The position numbers and the translations under genes were made by a program. Below are positions 1-7,614 of a stretch of 8,877 nucleotides of DNA, piece by piece (within the stretch, counting starts at the first letter, position 1; every line of letters begins with the position of its first letter). The notes under the pieces are model-generated. The model searched no databases. It had not been told where the DNA came from and worked only from the letters and a program-made list of their open reading frames with translations. Source of the DNA: JBDSTZ01 sp039927975 (GTDB lineage: Bacteria; Pseudomonadota; Gammaproteobacteria; Burkholderiales; Burkholderiaceae_D); the NCBI GenBank assembly GCA_039927975.1, contig JBDSTZ010000112.1:1-8877 (forward strand). The letters are read 5' to 3'.

Positions 1-1
1 G

Positions 2-1810
2 TTCAGCATCGACTCCGTCTCGCCGGGCCAGATCGAGCGAATCGAGATCATGCGCGCCGCGACGGCCGAGTTTTCCACCCAGGCGATCGCCGGCACCATC
101 AACATCGTCCTCAAGGCCAGGGTTTCCAGCGGCAAGCGTGAACTCAAGCTCTCCGCCGAAGGCGACGGCATGTTCCGTTCCGAGCAGGGGAATTTCCAGC
201 TGTCCGACAAGCTTGACAAGTTCGGCTACCAGTTCACCGGCGCCTTTCGCGCGGCCGACTACGACGAAACCTCGCTGCAGAAGGAAGAATACTTCGACGC
301 CCAGGACCGGCCGCTCGGCACCCGCCAGGCCAGTCCGCGCAGCAGGGGACACTACCGCAACCTGTCGCTCACGCCGCGTCTGGAATGGACGCTCGATAAC
401 GGCGATACCCTTATTTCCCAGACCCTCGTCAATCTCCAACGCACGCGCGGCAACCGCATCACCGAGTGGAGCACGCCGGTGCCGTATCGCGCCGAACATG
501 CCGGTCTTGACGACCGCAACGACTTGCTGCGCACCGAATTGAACTGGGTGCGCAAGTTTGACGGCGGCGCCAAGCTCGATACACGCGCCGTGCTCAATGC
601 CACGCGCCGCCAGAACGACGTTCCCGAGCAGGGTTTCGACGACGCCCTGCTCGAAACGCTCGACCGGACGAGCGCGACCAGCACGCGCGAGCGCGGCGTC
701 AGCCTGATCGGCAAATACACCACCCCGATCGTCGAAGGTCACGCGCTGTCGGCAGGCTGGGATGCGGGACAGGGCCGGCGTGACGAAGAGCGTGGCCAGC
801 ACGACCGCGCCATCGCCGGCATCGTTCCGCTCAATACGGACCAGGCATTGTCCGCCCGCCTGCGCCGCCTCGCCGTGTACGGCCAGGATGAATGGTCGCT
901 CACGCCCACCTGGTCGATGTACCTCGGCCTGCGCTGGGAGGGCATCGCAATCGACAGCGAGGGCGCGGCATCGGGCGTGGTTCACCACCGATCGAGTGTT
1001 TTCAGTCCGCTGTTTCAAACGCTGTGGAAATTCCCGAACCGGAACAACGACCAGCTGCGGCTCGCGCTGACCCGCACCTACAAGGCGCCCGGCTTTGGCC
1101 AGCTTATTCCCAACCGGCTGATGGTGACGAACAACAGCCGGATCACCCCCGACACGCAGGGCAACCCGGCCCTCAAGCCCGAGCTGGCGACCGGTATCGA
1201 CCTCGCCTACGAACACTTCCTCGCCGCCGGCGCGATGGTGAGCGCGTCGGCCTTTGTGCGGCGCATCAGTGACTTCATTCACGACGACGTCGTCCTCGTC
1301 GACGGACGCTGGGTATCGATGCCGGTCAACGACGGCCAGGCGCAAACGCGCGGCATCGCGGTCGATGGCAAGCTGCCGCTGCGCGCGCTCGACAAGCAGG
1401 CGCCCGACATCGAACTGCGCGCCAACGTCTCGCGCAACTGGTCCTCGGTCGACAATGTGCCGGGCCACGGCAACCGCCTCGGGCGCCAGACGCCGGTGTC
1501 GGCCAACGTCGGCGTCGACTACAAATACAGTGCCTCCTTCAACATGGGCGCGAGCTTCAACTTCCGCAACGGCGGCCTGGTACGTGTGTCCCGCAACAGC
1601 AGCATGTATGGCACGGTCAGTCGCGAACTTGAACTGTTCGGCGTGGTCAAACTGAGTGACGCCACCCAGTTGCGCGCCTCGGCGTCGAGCCGCCTCAAAC
1701 AGCCGATCAGCGAGGTGAAGCTGTATGACGATGCGGCCGGCCGCTCGGTCAGCACGCTCGATATCCCATCCGCCATCCTCCTGCGCCTGGCGCTCGAAGT
1801 CAAACTGTAA
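2..1810 (+). CDS. TonB-dependent outer-membrane receptor, 5'-truncated by window edge
   Basis: This is the last 602 codons of a TonB-dependent receptor, an outer-membrane beta-barrel that imports ligands with energy from TonB/ExbBD. The reading frame is open from base 2. Its first visible residues are the end of the plug domain: IERIEIMRAATAEF, then a stretch ending AGTINIVLK, matching the family pattern IERIEVxRGPxA...GAIGGxINIxTK. The remaining roughly 560 residues show the alternating aromatic/polar strands and long Asp/Asn/Gly-rich loops of a 22-strand barrel, including the typical TRTYKAPGFGQL and NPALKPELATGIDLAYEH segments. The ATG at base 50 is an internal Met of the plug, not the start; signal peptide and TonB box lie upstream of the window. 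The protein ends ...LRLALEVKL, so the last residue is Leu rather than the usual Phe/Trp. The ligand cannot be told from sequence; the two M28-family genes downstream suggest peptides, which is inference. Confidence 0.93.
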   Translation, partial: FSIDSVSPGQIERIEIMRAATAEFSTQAIAGTINIVLKARVSSGKRELKLSAEGDGMFRSEQGNFQLSDKLDKFGYQFTGAFRAADYDETSLQKEEYFDAQDRPLGTRQASPRSRGHYRNLSLTPRLEWTLDNGDTLISQTLVNLQRTRGNRITEWSTPVPYRAEHAGLDDRNDLLRTELNWVRKFDGGAKLDTRAVLNATRRQNDVPEQGFDDALLETLDRTSATSTRERGVSLIGKYTTPIVEGHALSAGWDAGQGRRDEERGQHDRAIAGIVPLNTDQALSARLRRLAVYGQDEWSLTPTWSMYLGLRWEGIAIDSEGAASGVVHHRSSVFSPLFQTLWKFPNRNNDQLRLALTRTYKAPGFGQLIPNRLMVTNNSRITPDTQGNPALKPELATGIDLAYEHFLAAGAMVSASAFVRRISDFIHDDVVLVDGRWVSMPVNDGQAQTRGIAVDGKLPLRALDKQAPDIELRANVSRNWSSVDNVPGHGNRLGRQTPVSANVGVDYKYSASFNMGASFNFRNGGLVRVSRNSSMYGTVSRELELFGVVKLSDATQLRASASSRLKQPISEVKLYDDAAGRSVSTLDIPSAILLRLALEVKL

Positions 1811-1826
1811 GCACCAGGAGACCATC

Positions 1827-4124
1827 ATGCTGACCAACCGTTTCGGCCCCGCCGCCGCCATCCTCGCCGGTCTGATCGCCGTCACGCTCTGCGCGCGCGC
1901 CCTGCCCGTCAAGCCGATGTCCGCGCAGGCCTTTGGCGCCGCGCCAGCCGCGTCCAGCTTCTCGGCCAGCCAGGCGATGGCGAATGTGGAAGCGCTGGCG
2001 CAAAGCCCGCGCCCGATCGCCAGCGCCGCCAACACCGAAGCGCGCGAATATCTGCTCGCCCGCCTGCGCGCGCTCGGACTAGATCCGCAGGTGCAGCGCG
2101 CCACCGTGCAGCGCAACGTGGTCGACCGTTACGGCCACGCCCACGTCACGCTGGCGGTGGTGAACAACGTGCTGGTGCACCTGCCCGGCACGGCGCCCGG
2201 CTATGCGCGCCAAGGCGCGGTGCTGCTGGCCACGCGCTACGACTCGGGCGCGCAGTCGGTCGGCGCCTCGGCGGCCGCGCCGGCGGCGGCCCTGCTCGAA
2301 AGCCTGCGCGTGCTGCGCGCCGGTCCGCCGCTGAACCTTGACCTGATTTGCCTGTTCGCCGACGGCGAGCAGATTGGCGACTTCGGCAGCCGTGGCTTCG
2401 CCGAGCAGCACCCTTGGGCCAGGCAGGTGGGTGTGGTGCTCAAGTTCGACAGCCACGCCAGCCGTGGTCCGGTGCTGCTGACCGACACCAGCGGCGCCAG
2501 CGGCGAGGCGCTGCGCGCCTGGGCCGAAGCGGCCCCGCGCCCGCTCGGCTCCTCCTTCATGCGCAGCGTGGTCGGGCTGGGGCCGATGCCGCTGTCGATC
2601 GGGCCGCTGGGTGGTCTCGGCGTGGCCGGACTGCAGTTCGCCAACGTGGAGGGCAACACCGGCCGCAGCGGCGCGCTCGACACCGTCGGCCGGCTCGACA
2701 TCGACACCGTGCAAGACATGGGCGACACCATGCTCGCCACCGTGCGCAGGTTCGCCGAAGCCCCCATCGCGGCGGGCGCCGAGCGGGTGTACTTCAATCT
2801 TCCCGGTGTCGGCCTGGTTCACTACCCGGTCACCATGGTGTGGCCGCTCACGCGCCTGGCCTGCCTCATGTTTGCCGCGCTGGCGTGCCTGACATGGAGG
2901 CGCGAACGGGTCATGCCGGCCACGGTGGCCGCCGGCGCGGCCGCATACGGCGCGATTGCCGCCTTGATGGCGCTGGCGGCGTGGATCCTGTGGCAGATCG
3001 CGCCGCTGATCCTGCCGGTGCAGCCCGACTACGCCCCGCTCCGGCTGGGCAGCGGCGTCGGCGAAGGCTGGTACCTGCTCGGTTTCGTGGCGCTGGCGAG
3101 CGGCGTCTTCATCCTCCTGCGGCGCGCCATCGCGGCCCGCGTCGGCGCCAGCGGCGCGGCGCTCGGCGCCCTGTTCTGCATGCTCGTGCTGCTGGTCGTC
3201 GTCAGCGCGTGGCAGCTGGCCGCCAGCTATATCCTCGTTTGGCCGCTGATGGCCGCCATGGCCGCCTTTGCCACCCGCTACGCGCCCGGCGCGCAGCAGC
3301 TGGGCAAACACTACCAGCTGGCAGTCCGGCTTGCAGGCTTGCTGCCCGGCGCCATTCTCGCCGTGCCACTGCTGCGCCACCTCTACACCGTCTTCACGCC
3401 GGAATACCTGATGCTGCCGATTGCCGTGCTGGCCATGCTGCTGGCGCTGGGAACCACGCTGCTGACGCTTCTGCGGCGCCGTTATGTGGTGCGCGTTCTG
3501 GCGGCGGCATCGCTTGGCTGCATGGCGATGGCCGGCACCGCGCGGCCCTATGGCGACGCGCCGCCGCCTAAACCGAACCGGTTGGTGTACTACACCGACA
3601 CCGGCAGCGCGGACGCCTGGTGGCTGCTGCCGCCGGGCCGGCTCGATGGCTGGAGCAAGCGCTTCTTCCCTGACGCACTGGCGCCGCGCGTGCCGAGCGA
3701 GGTGCTTGGCGTCGACGCCCGCGAGACCTGGATCGCGCGGGCGCCGCGCCACCAGGTCGACTTTCCGCGCATGCTGGTGACCAGCTACCGCAACGACAAT
3801 CGCGAACGCCATATCGGCTTGCTGCTGCAATCGAAAAGCGCCGCGCCGTCGATCGAAGTACGGCTGCAGGGCGCAGGCACCAACCGCGTGACGCTGGGTG
3901 ACCGCGTGCTCAGCGACGCGCGCACCGTCAGCTGGGGCCTGACCATGTACGGCATGCGGGACGAGTCGCTCAACTTCAAATTTGACATCGATACGGGGCC
4001 GATCGTTCGGTTCAAGGTCGAAGAAAAAATCCAGGGCTTGCCGGCCGTCGGCGCGGACGACGCCCCGGGAACGATTCCGCTGACGGCGACCACCATCGTC
4101 GCCGACAGCCTGCGTTTCGATTAG
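1827..4124 (+). CDS. Membrane-anchored M28 peptidase-like protein (ERMP1-like layout), probably catalytically dead
   Basis: The product has 765 residues. I chose the ATG at 1827 because AGGAG (1816-1820) lies 6 bases before it and an N-terminal hydrophobic anchor (about residues 8-26) follows; the longer frame from 1725 would overlap the receptor gene. Residues about 45-320 form an M28-like zinc peptidase fold facing the periplasm, about 341-571 hold roughly eight membrane segments, and about 575-765 form a C-terminal soluble domain. This order resembles eukaryotic ERMP1/Fxna and its bacterial relatives. By eye against Vibrio aminopeptidase ligands, the first His is Arg137 (ATRYDSG), the bridging Asp is Ala149 (GASAAAP where GASDDA is usual), the Glu-Glu pair is Glu181-Gln182 (FADGEQIGDFGS), the Asp/Glu is Asp208, and the last His is Ser281 (RSGALDT where YHTPLDT is usual). 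Only Glu181 and Asp208 remain, so zinc binding and catalysis look lost while the fold and frame are intact. It starts 16 bases after the receptor stop and is probably co-transcribed with it. A scaffold or binding role is inference. Confidence 0.85.
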   Translation: MLTNRFGPAAAILAGLIAVTLCARALPVKPMSAQAFGAAPAASSFSASQAMANVEALAQSPRPIASAANTEAREYLLARLRALGLDPQVQRATVQRNVVDRYGHAHVTLAVVNNVLVHLPGTAPGYARQGAVLLATRYDSGAQSVGASAAAPAAALLESLRVLRAGPPLNLDLICLFADGEQIGDFGSRGFAEQHPWARQVGVVLKFDSHASRGPVLLTDTSGASGEALRAWAEAAPRPLGSSFMRSVVGLGPMPLSIGPLGGLGVAGLQFANVEGNTGRSGALDTVGRLDIDTVQDMGDTMLATVRRFAEAPIAAGAERVYFNLPGVGLVHYPVTMVWPLTRLACLMFAALACLTWRRERVMPATVAAGAAAYGAIAALMALAAWILWQIAPLILPVQPDYAPLRLGSGVGEGWYLLGFVALASGVFILLRRAIAARVGASGAALGALFCMLVLLVVVSAWQLAASYILVWPLMAAMAAFATRYAPGAQQLGKHYQLAVRLAGLLPGAILAVPLLRHLYTVFTPEYLMLPIAVLAMLLALGTTLLTLLRRRYVVRVLAAASLGCMAMAGTARPYGDAPPPKPNRLVYYTDTGSADAWWLLPPGRLDGWSKRFFPDALAPRVPSEVLGVDARETWIARAPRHQVDFPRMLVTSYRNDNRERHIGLLLQSKSAAPSIEVRLQGAGTNRVTLGDRVLSDARTVSWGLTMYGMRDESLNFKFDIDTGPIVRFKVEEKIQGLPAVGADDAPGTIPLTATTIVADSLRFD

Positions 4125-4157
4125 CCCGCCGCGGGCGGACGCGCGGTGCGAGTTCGG

Positions 4158-4163
4158 TACAAT
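4158..4163 (+). promoter_or_regulatory. Possible -10 element for the M28 peptidase gene
   Basis: The 102-base gap between the two M28-family genes contains TACAAT in the context GGTACAATG, a good sigma-70 -10 match 64 bases before the start codon. The corresponding -35 region (about 4135-4140) is GC-rich and weak. The next gene may therefore be transcribed on its own as well as by read-through. Confidence 0.35.
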
Positions 4164-4226
4164 GCCTGATGGCTGCACGACCTGCGCCATTGTCATTCAC
4201 GTCAACCGAACCATCGCAAGGAACCC

Positions 4227-5909
4227 ATGCACAAGATGCTTTCCTCTGTCGCTGCCGGCGCACTGGCTACCAGCCTGGCCCTGGCCGTCGCGCCTTCCGC
4301 AGTCCTCGCCGCCGCTTCTGCCACCGCCTCCGCCTCCGCCTCCGCCACCGCCGCCGCCGCCGGACCGACCGTCCACGAAGCGCCGCTGCGCGCCCACCTC
4401 GCCTTTCTCTCCAGCGACCTGCTTGAAGGGCGCGGCACCGGCCAGCGCGGGGGCGACCTGACCGTCGCCTATCTCGAAGCCCAGGCCCAGGCAATCGGTC
4501 TGAAACCCGGCAACGGCGCCAGCTACCTGCAACTGGTCAAGATCGCCGGCGTCAAGGCGGCGCCGGAGCAGAGCAGCGTGGCCATCGAGGCGGGCGGGCA
4601 GCCGCTGGCGCTCGCCTTTGGCAAGGACTGGGTGTGGGCGCCCGGCGACGCCAGGGCCGACCATGCGATGGACGCCGAACTGGTTTTCGTCGGCTACGGC
4701 ATTACCGCGCCCGAAGAAGGCTGGGACGACTACAAGGGTATCGATTGCAAGGGCAAGGTGCTGGTCATGATGGTCAACGACCCCAAGCCGACCGCCGCGC
4801 AGCCCAAGCGTTTCGGCGTCGACGGCCTGACCTACTACGGCCGCTGGACCTACAAATTCGAAGAAGCGGCGCGCCACGGGGCGGCCGGCGTCATCCTGAT
4901 CCACACCACGCCGTCGGCCTCGTACGACTGGAGCGTGGTGCAGAACAGCTGGCTGTCCGAGCGCTTCCAGCTCGCCTCCGGCAAACTCGGTAGCGGTATG
5001 CAAGGCTGGATGACCGACGCCAGCGCGCGCGCCGTGTTCAAGGCGGCCGGCCAGGACCTCGACACCTTGCGCGCCGGCGCCGAACGCGGCGACTTCAAGC
5101 CGGTCGCGCTTAATGCGCGCGTCAAGGGCGCGACCAAGGCGGTCATTCGCACGGTCGACCAGTTCAATGTGGCAGGCGTGGTGCCGGGCACCGACCCGAA
5201 ACTCAAGGATGAATTGGTGATCTACAGCGCGCACTGGGACCATCTTGGCAAACAGGGCACTGGCGCCGACACCATCTACAACGGCGCGGTCGACAACGCC
5301 TCAGGCACGGCGGCCCTCTTGGCGATGGCGGCCGAAGCGGCGCGCAAGCCGGCCAGGCGCAGTCAGATGTTCCTGTGGGCGGCGGCGGAAGAACAAGGCC
5401 TGATCGGCAGCGCGGCGTATTCATCGAGCCCACTCTGGCCGGCCAACAAGACGGCCGCCAACCTGAATCTGGACAGCCTCAATTTCGCCGGACTGACAAG
5501 CGACATCGCCACCGCCGGCAGCGAACGCACCGAACTGGCGGCCATGGCGGCGGCCACCGCCAAGGCGATGGGCTTGAGCATCACGCCAGCCGAGCCGGAT
5601 TTGAAGGGCATCTACTTCCGCAGTGACCATTTCAATTTCGCCAAGGCTGGCATTCCGGCGTTTTCGGTCGAACGCGGTCATGACTACCTCAAGGACAAGG
5701 CCGAATCGACAGCGAAGCAGCAGGCCTACGAGGACAAGCGCTACCACCAGGTCAGCGACGAATACGACCCTGCCTGGGACCTGGCCGGCATGGTGCAGCA
5801 GGCGCAGTTCACGCTGAACCTGGGCCAGCGGATCGCCAACGCGCCGCGCATGCCGGCCTGGAAGACCGGCGATCAGTTCGGCGCGGTGCGGGCCGCCGCG
5901 ACGAAGTAA
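4227..5909 (+). CDS. Exported M28 family zinc metallopeptidase with PA domain
   Basis: The product is a 560-residue exported aminopeptidase-type enzyme that should remove N-terminal residues from peptides in the periplasm or outside the cell. A Sec signal peptide covers residues 1 to about 28 (hydrophobic core then SAVLA/AA), followed by an Ala/Ser/Thr-rich tract. The conserved N-terminal element HLAFLSSDLLEGRGTGQRGG comes next, and a PA domain insert lies at about 150-235 (VFVGYGITAPEEGWDDYKG...GAAGVILIHTT). All M28 metal and catalytic positions are visible: His336 (AHWDHLG), Asp356 (GAVDNASG), Glu388-Glu389 (AAEEQGLIGS), Asp416 (NLDSL) and His507 (RYHQVSDEYD); SDHFNFAKAGIPAF (His468) is also typical. 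AAGGA at 4218-4222 lies only 4 bases before the ATG; the next in-frame ATG at 4236 is a possible alternative and would give nearly the same signal peptide. The length is normal for PA-containing M28 enzymes. Substrate specificity cannot be read from the sequence. Confidence 0.93.
   Translation: MHKMLSSVAAGALATSLALAVAPSAVLAAASATASASASATAAAAGPTVHEAPLRAHLAFLSSDLLEGRGTGQRGGDLTVAYLEAQAQAIGLKPGNGASYLQLVKIAGVKAAPEQSSVAIEAGGQPLALAFGKDWVWAPGDARADHAMDAELVFVGYGITAPEEGWDDYKGIDCKGKVLVMMVNDPKPTAAQPKRFGVDGLTYYGRWTYKFEEAARHGAAGVILIHTTPSASYDWSVVQNSWLSERFQLASGKLGSGMQGWMTDASARAVFKAAGQDLDTLRAGAERGDFKPVALNARVKGATKAVIRTVDQFNVAGVVPGTDPKLKDELVIYSAHWDHLGKQGTGADTIYNGAVDNASGTAALLAMAAEAARKPARRSQMFLWAAAEEQGLIGSAAYSSSPLWPANKTAANLNLDSLNFAGLTSDIATAGSERTELAAMAAATAKAMGLSITPAEPDLKGIYFRSDHFNFAKAGIPAFSVERGHDYLKDKAESTAKQQAYEDKRYHQVSDEYDPAWDLAGMVQQAQFTLNLGQRIANAPRMPAWKTGDQFGAVRAAATK
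4320..4362 (+). repeat. Short in-frame simple-sequence tract (GCCTCC / GCC repeats)
   Basis: Just after the signal peptide of the M28 peptidase the DNA becomes a run of GCCTCC and GCCACC hexamers ending in repeated GCC triplets, encoding an Ala/Ser/Thr-only stretch (ATASASASATAAAA). GCCTCC is present three times in tandem at 4326-4343. Gains or losses of units would keep the frame, so the tract probably acts as a length-variable flexible spacer in front of the mature domain. Confidence 0.7.
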
Positions 5910-6414
5910 GGCGCCGCCTGCGCGATGCGTTCGGCGACGCTGCCGCGCAGGAGCACGTAATCGACGCCGCGCAGCGCCAGCTGCTCGGCATACCAGGCAT
6001 GCTGGCGCGCGCGGTGATCCTCGTCGCGCCGGGTGCCGTCCTGCACGAACTCAAAATCGGGCGCGCACAGACACATTAGGTTGTAGGGCCGGCCGGCCAA
6101 TTCGACCAGCGCGGGATCGGCCTTGCCCAACATCTCCAGGTTGTATCAACAGGTCGTCAGCGGCGAGGTGTCGCGCAAAGCCGGCCGCGCACTTCGCCGC
6201 GGGTGGCGTCCTCGCGCCGAATCTGAGTGGCGGCGATCAGCAGCAGGTCGTCGAACGATAACTCGCCGTCCCGCCGCACCCACGGCTCGCGGCCGAATTC
6301 GGGCGCCCGGCATGTGCCCAGATGGGCCGCCAGCGCTTCGGCCGCGCGACCATGCTTCGCGCAGCGGCGGCGAGCAGCCCTCATGGCGATGGTGGTGGGC
6401 CGGGCGCGGCGCAC
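5873..6414 (-). pseudogene. Decayed NadR-like (AAA_28) P-loop kinase/ATPase gene
   Basis: Read on the minus strand, two frames together give one protein resembling the ribosylnicotinamide-kinase-like AAA_28 family. The upstream piece (about 6414-6180) reads PEFGREPWVRRDGELSFDDL followed by LLIAATQIRRED. Near 6175-6185 the frame shifts, and the other frame continues RDTSPLTT, then TGT TGA at about 6144-6149 gives an in-frame stop where family members have Leu-Phe, then YNLEMLGKADPALVELAG and PDFEFVQDGTRRDE, ending with LALRGVDYVLLRGSVAERIA. The beginning should hold a Walker A motif (GAExSGKST type), but 6340-6390 encodes only RAARRRCAKHGRAA, so that motif is destroyed. There are thus at least three lesions: Walker A loss, a frameshift and a stop. 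GTG at 6414 is one possible original start. The stop codon at 5873-5875 lies inside the 3' end of the convergent M28 gene. The intact gene may have phosphorylated a nucleoside or riboside, which is an inference from the family. Confidence 0.75.
5917..5951. other. Two-part inverted repeat just after the M28 peptidase stop codon
   Basis: CCTGCGCG (5917-5924) pairs perfectly with CGCGCAGG (5944-5951). Inside it GCGT (5927-5930) pairs with ACGC (5937-5940) around the loop TCGGCG. The hairpin begins 7 bases after the peptidase stop, a position where a terminator or mRNA-stabilising structure would be expected. No T-run follows on either strand, so it is not a standard intrinsic terminator. It also lies in the former coding sequence of the convergent pseudogene, where GC-rich codons could produce it by chance. 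Confidence 0.3.
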
Positions 6415-6421
6415 GCCCGGC
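6399..6421 (-). terminator. GC-rich hairpin after the GH43 gene, no T-run
   Basis: GCCGGGCG (6399-6406) and CGCCCGGC (6414-6421) form a perfect 8-bp stem with a 7-base loop, 25 bases downstream of the GH43 stop codon on the minus strand. It is followed by CCCACCACC rather than T residues, so it would be at best a weak or factor-assisted terminator, or a 3'-end protecting structure. It overlaps the supposed 5' end of the pseudogene. Confidence 0.35.
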
Positions 6422-6445
6422 GGTGGCGGCTATGAACTTGCGGGA

Positions 6446-7579
6446 CTACGGGCCGGCGAAGACGCGCGTCTCGAAGGCGTCCATCTTGAACAGCGTCTTG
6501 GTCGGTTCCAGCGTGGGCCAGCCGTCGGCGCCCATGTACAACGGTTTGATGTTGAGCAGCGAGTGAAAATTGAAGGCCTTGGTATAGGCGTGGTAGACGA
6601 AGTAGGTGGTGCCGTTCTCGGCGAAGATGCCATTGTGGCCGCGCCCAGGTTCGGAAGCGTCGCCGGCCAGCAGCACCGAATACTTGTCGTCGACCCAGCT
6701 GCCGCCGTCTTTGGAGAGGTAGGGTCCGGTGATGGTTTTCGAGCGGCCGATCACGACCTCGTAGGTGCTGTCGGCGCCTTTGCAGCAGATGCCGCGCGAG
6801 GCGAAGATGTAGTAGTAGTCGGGGTCCTTGACGAGGAAGACACCCTCGCCGAGGGAGCGGGTGAGCACCGTGAGTTTGGGCGTGGCGCTGGCCGGCTTGC
6901 CGGTCTTGCGGTCAAGTTCGACCATGCGCAGGCCGGCCTTGAAGGAGCCATACAGCAGATAGACCTTGCCGTCCTTGTCGACGAAGGCGTTGGGGTCGAT
7001 GGCGTTGACGCCCTCGCCGCCATTGCGGATCGAGATGACCTCGCCCTGATCTTCCCACTTGTAGGCGGGGTTGGCCGGATCGAGCGTGGTGTTGGTGGCC
7101 AGGCCGATGCTGGAGTTGAAGTTCATCCAGGCCGAGACGGAGTAGTACATCCAGTATTTGCCGTCGCGGTAGTGGATGTCGGGCGCCCAGATCTGCGCGC
7201 CCTGCGGGATGTCGCGGCTCCACCAGTCAAGCTTGGCGCCCTTGCCGAAGACCGCGCCGGCGCTCTTCCAGGTGACCATGTCCTTCGAGGTCTTGATGCC
7301 GGTGTAGGTGCCGAACAGGTAGTAGGTGTCGCCGCCTTTGATCATCACCGGGTCGTGGATGTCGAGGCTGCCCTTGAGGCCATTGCTCTCGATGTAGTCG
7401 GGCAGGCGCGGCGGTCGCGGCGGGGTGACGGCGGGTGGCGGCGGCGGCGTGGCGACGGCTGGGGCGGTAGCAGCAAGCGGGGCGGCGACAGCGGCGGGCG
7501 GCGTTTGCGCCAGCGCCGTCTGCGTCCATAAAAACGATCCCAGGGCTGCCAGGCCAATGTGCTGCAAGAGTGTCTTCAT
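6446..7579 (-). CDS. Secreted GH43 arabinan endo-1,5-alpha-L-arabinosidase
   Basis: The 377-residue product should cut alpha-1,5 linkages in arabinan, a pectin side chain, outside the cytoplasm. I chose the ATG at 7579 because it gives a clean signal peptide (MKTLLQHIGLAALGSFLWTQ, cut after ALAQ at residue 25); the in-frame ATGs at 7624 and 7645 lie in or at the edge of the probable promoter. Residues 26-60 are a Pro/Ala-rich linker. The five-bladed propeller follows with the GH43 triad visible: base Asp76 (LDIHDPVM), pKa-modulating Asp195 (NAIDPNAF) and acid Glu245 (SLGEGVFL). Other arabinanase marks are QIWAPDIHYRDGKYWMYYSV (129-148), SSIGLATNTTLDP (156-168), ICCKGADSTYEVVIGRS (264-280) and His315 (GRGHNGIF). 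The length is normal for a single-domain GH43 arabinanase and the C-terminus is complete. No arabinose transport or catabolic gene is visible beside it. There is no clear Shine-Dalgarno sequence before the start. Confidence 0.92.
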   Translation of the reverse strand: MKTLLQHIGLAALGSFLWTQTALAQTPPAAVAAPLAATAPAVATPPPPPAVTPPRPPRLPDYIESNGLKGSLDIHDPVMIKGGDTYYLFGTYTGIKTSKDMVTWKSAGAVFGKGAKLDWWSRDIPQGAQIWAPDIHYRDGKYWMYYSVSAWMNFNSSIGLATNTTLDPANPAYKWEDQGEVISIRNGGEGVNAIDPNAFVDKDGKVYLLYGSFKAGLRMVELDRKTGKPASATPKLTVLTRSLGEGVFLVKDPDYYYIFASRGICCKGADSTYEVVIGRSKTITGPYLSKDGGSWVDDKYSVLLAGDASEPGRGHNGIFAENGTTYFVYHAYTKAFNFHSLLNIKPLYMGADGWPTLEPTKTLFKMDAFETRVFAGP

Positions 7580-7614
7580 GAAGTGTCGTTTTCGCTGCGA
7601 ATGGCGGGACAGGA

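Noticed and set aside
1725..1826. Upstream start that would lengthen the M28-like protein by 34 residues
   Set aside because: It would overlap the receptor gene and add an Arg/Ser-rich stretch before the hydrophobic anchor, whereas 1827 has AGGAG at ideal spacing.
4125..4138. GC-rich inverted repeat after the M28-like gene as a terminator
   Set aside because: The arms CCCGC and GCGGG leave only a one-base loop and no T-run follows, so it cannot form a normal terminator hairpin.
2079..4196. 705-codon open frame on the minus strand opposite the M28-like gene
   Set aside because: It is composed of Gln/Arg/His/Gly-rich low-complexity protein with no domain, and it mirrors a + strand gene with clear family motifs and membrane segments; high GC removes stop codons in the antisense frame.
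4197..5243. 348-codon minus-strand frame opposite the M28 peptidase
   Set aside because: The poly-Gly stretch is simply the antisense of the GCC repeat tract, and the + strand shows all metal-binding motifs.
6227..7531. 434-codon + strand frame opposite GH43 and the pseudogene
   Set aside because: It resembles no family, while the minus strand holds a complete GH43 catalytic triad and signal peptide.
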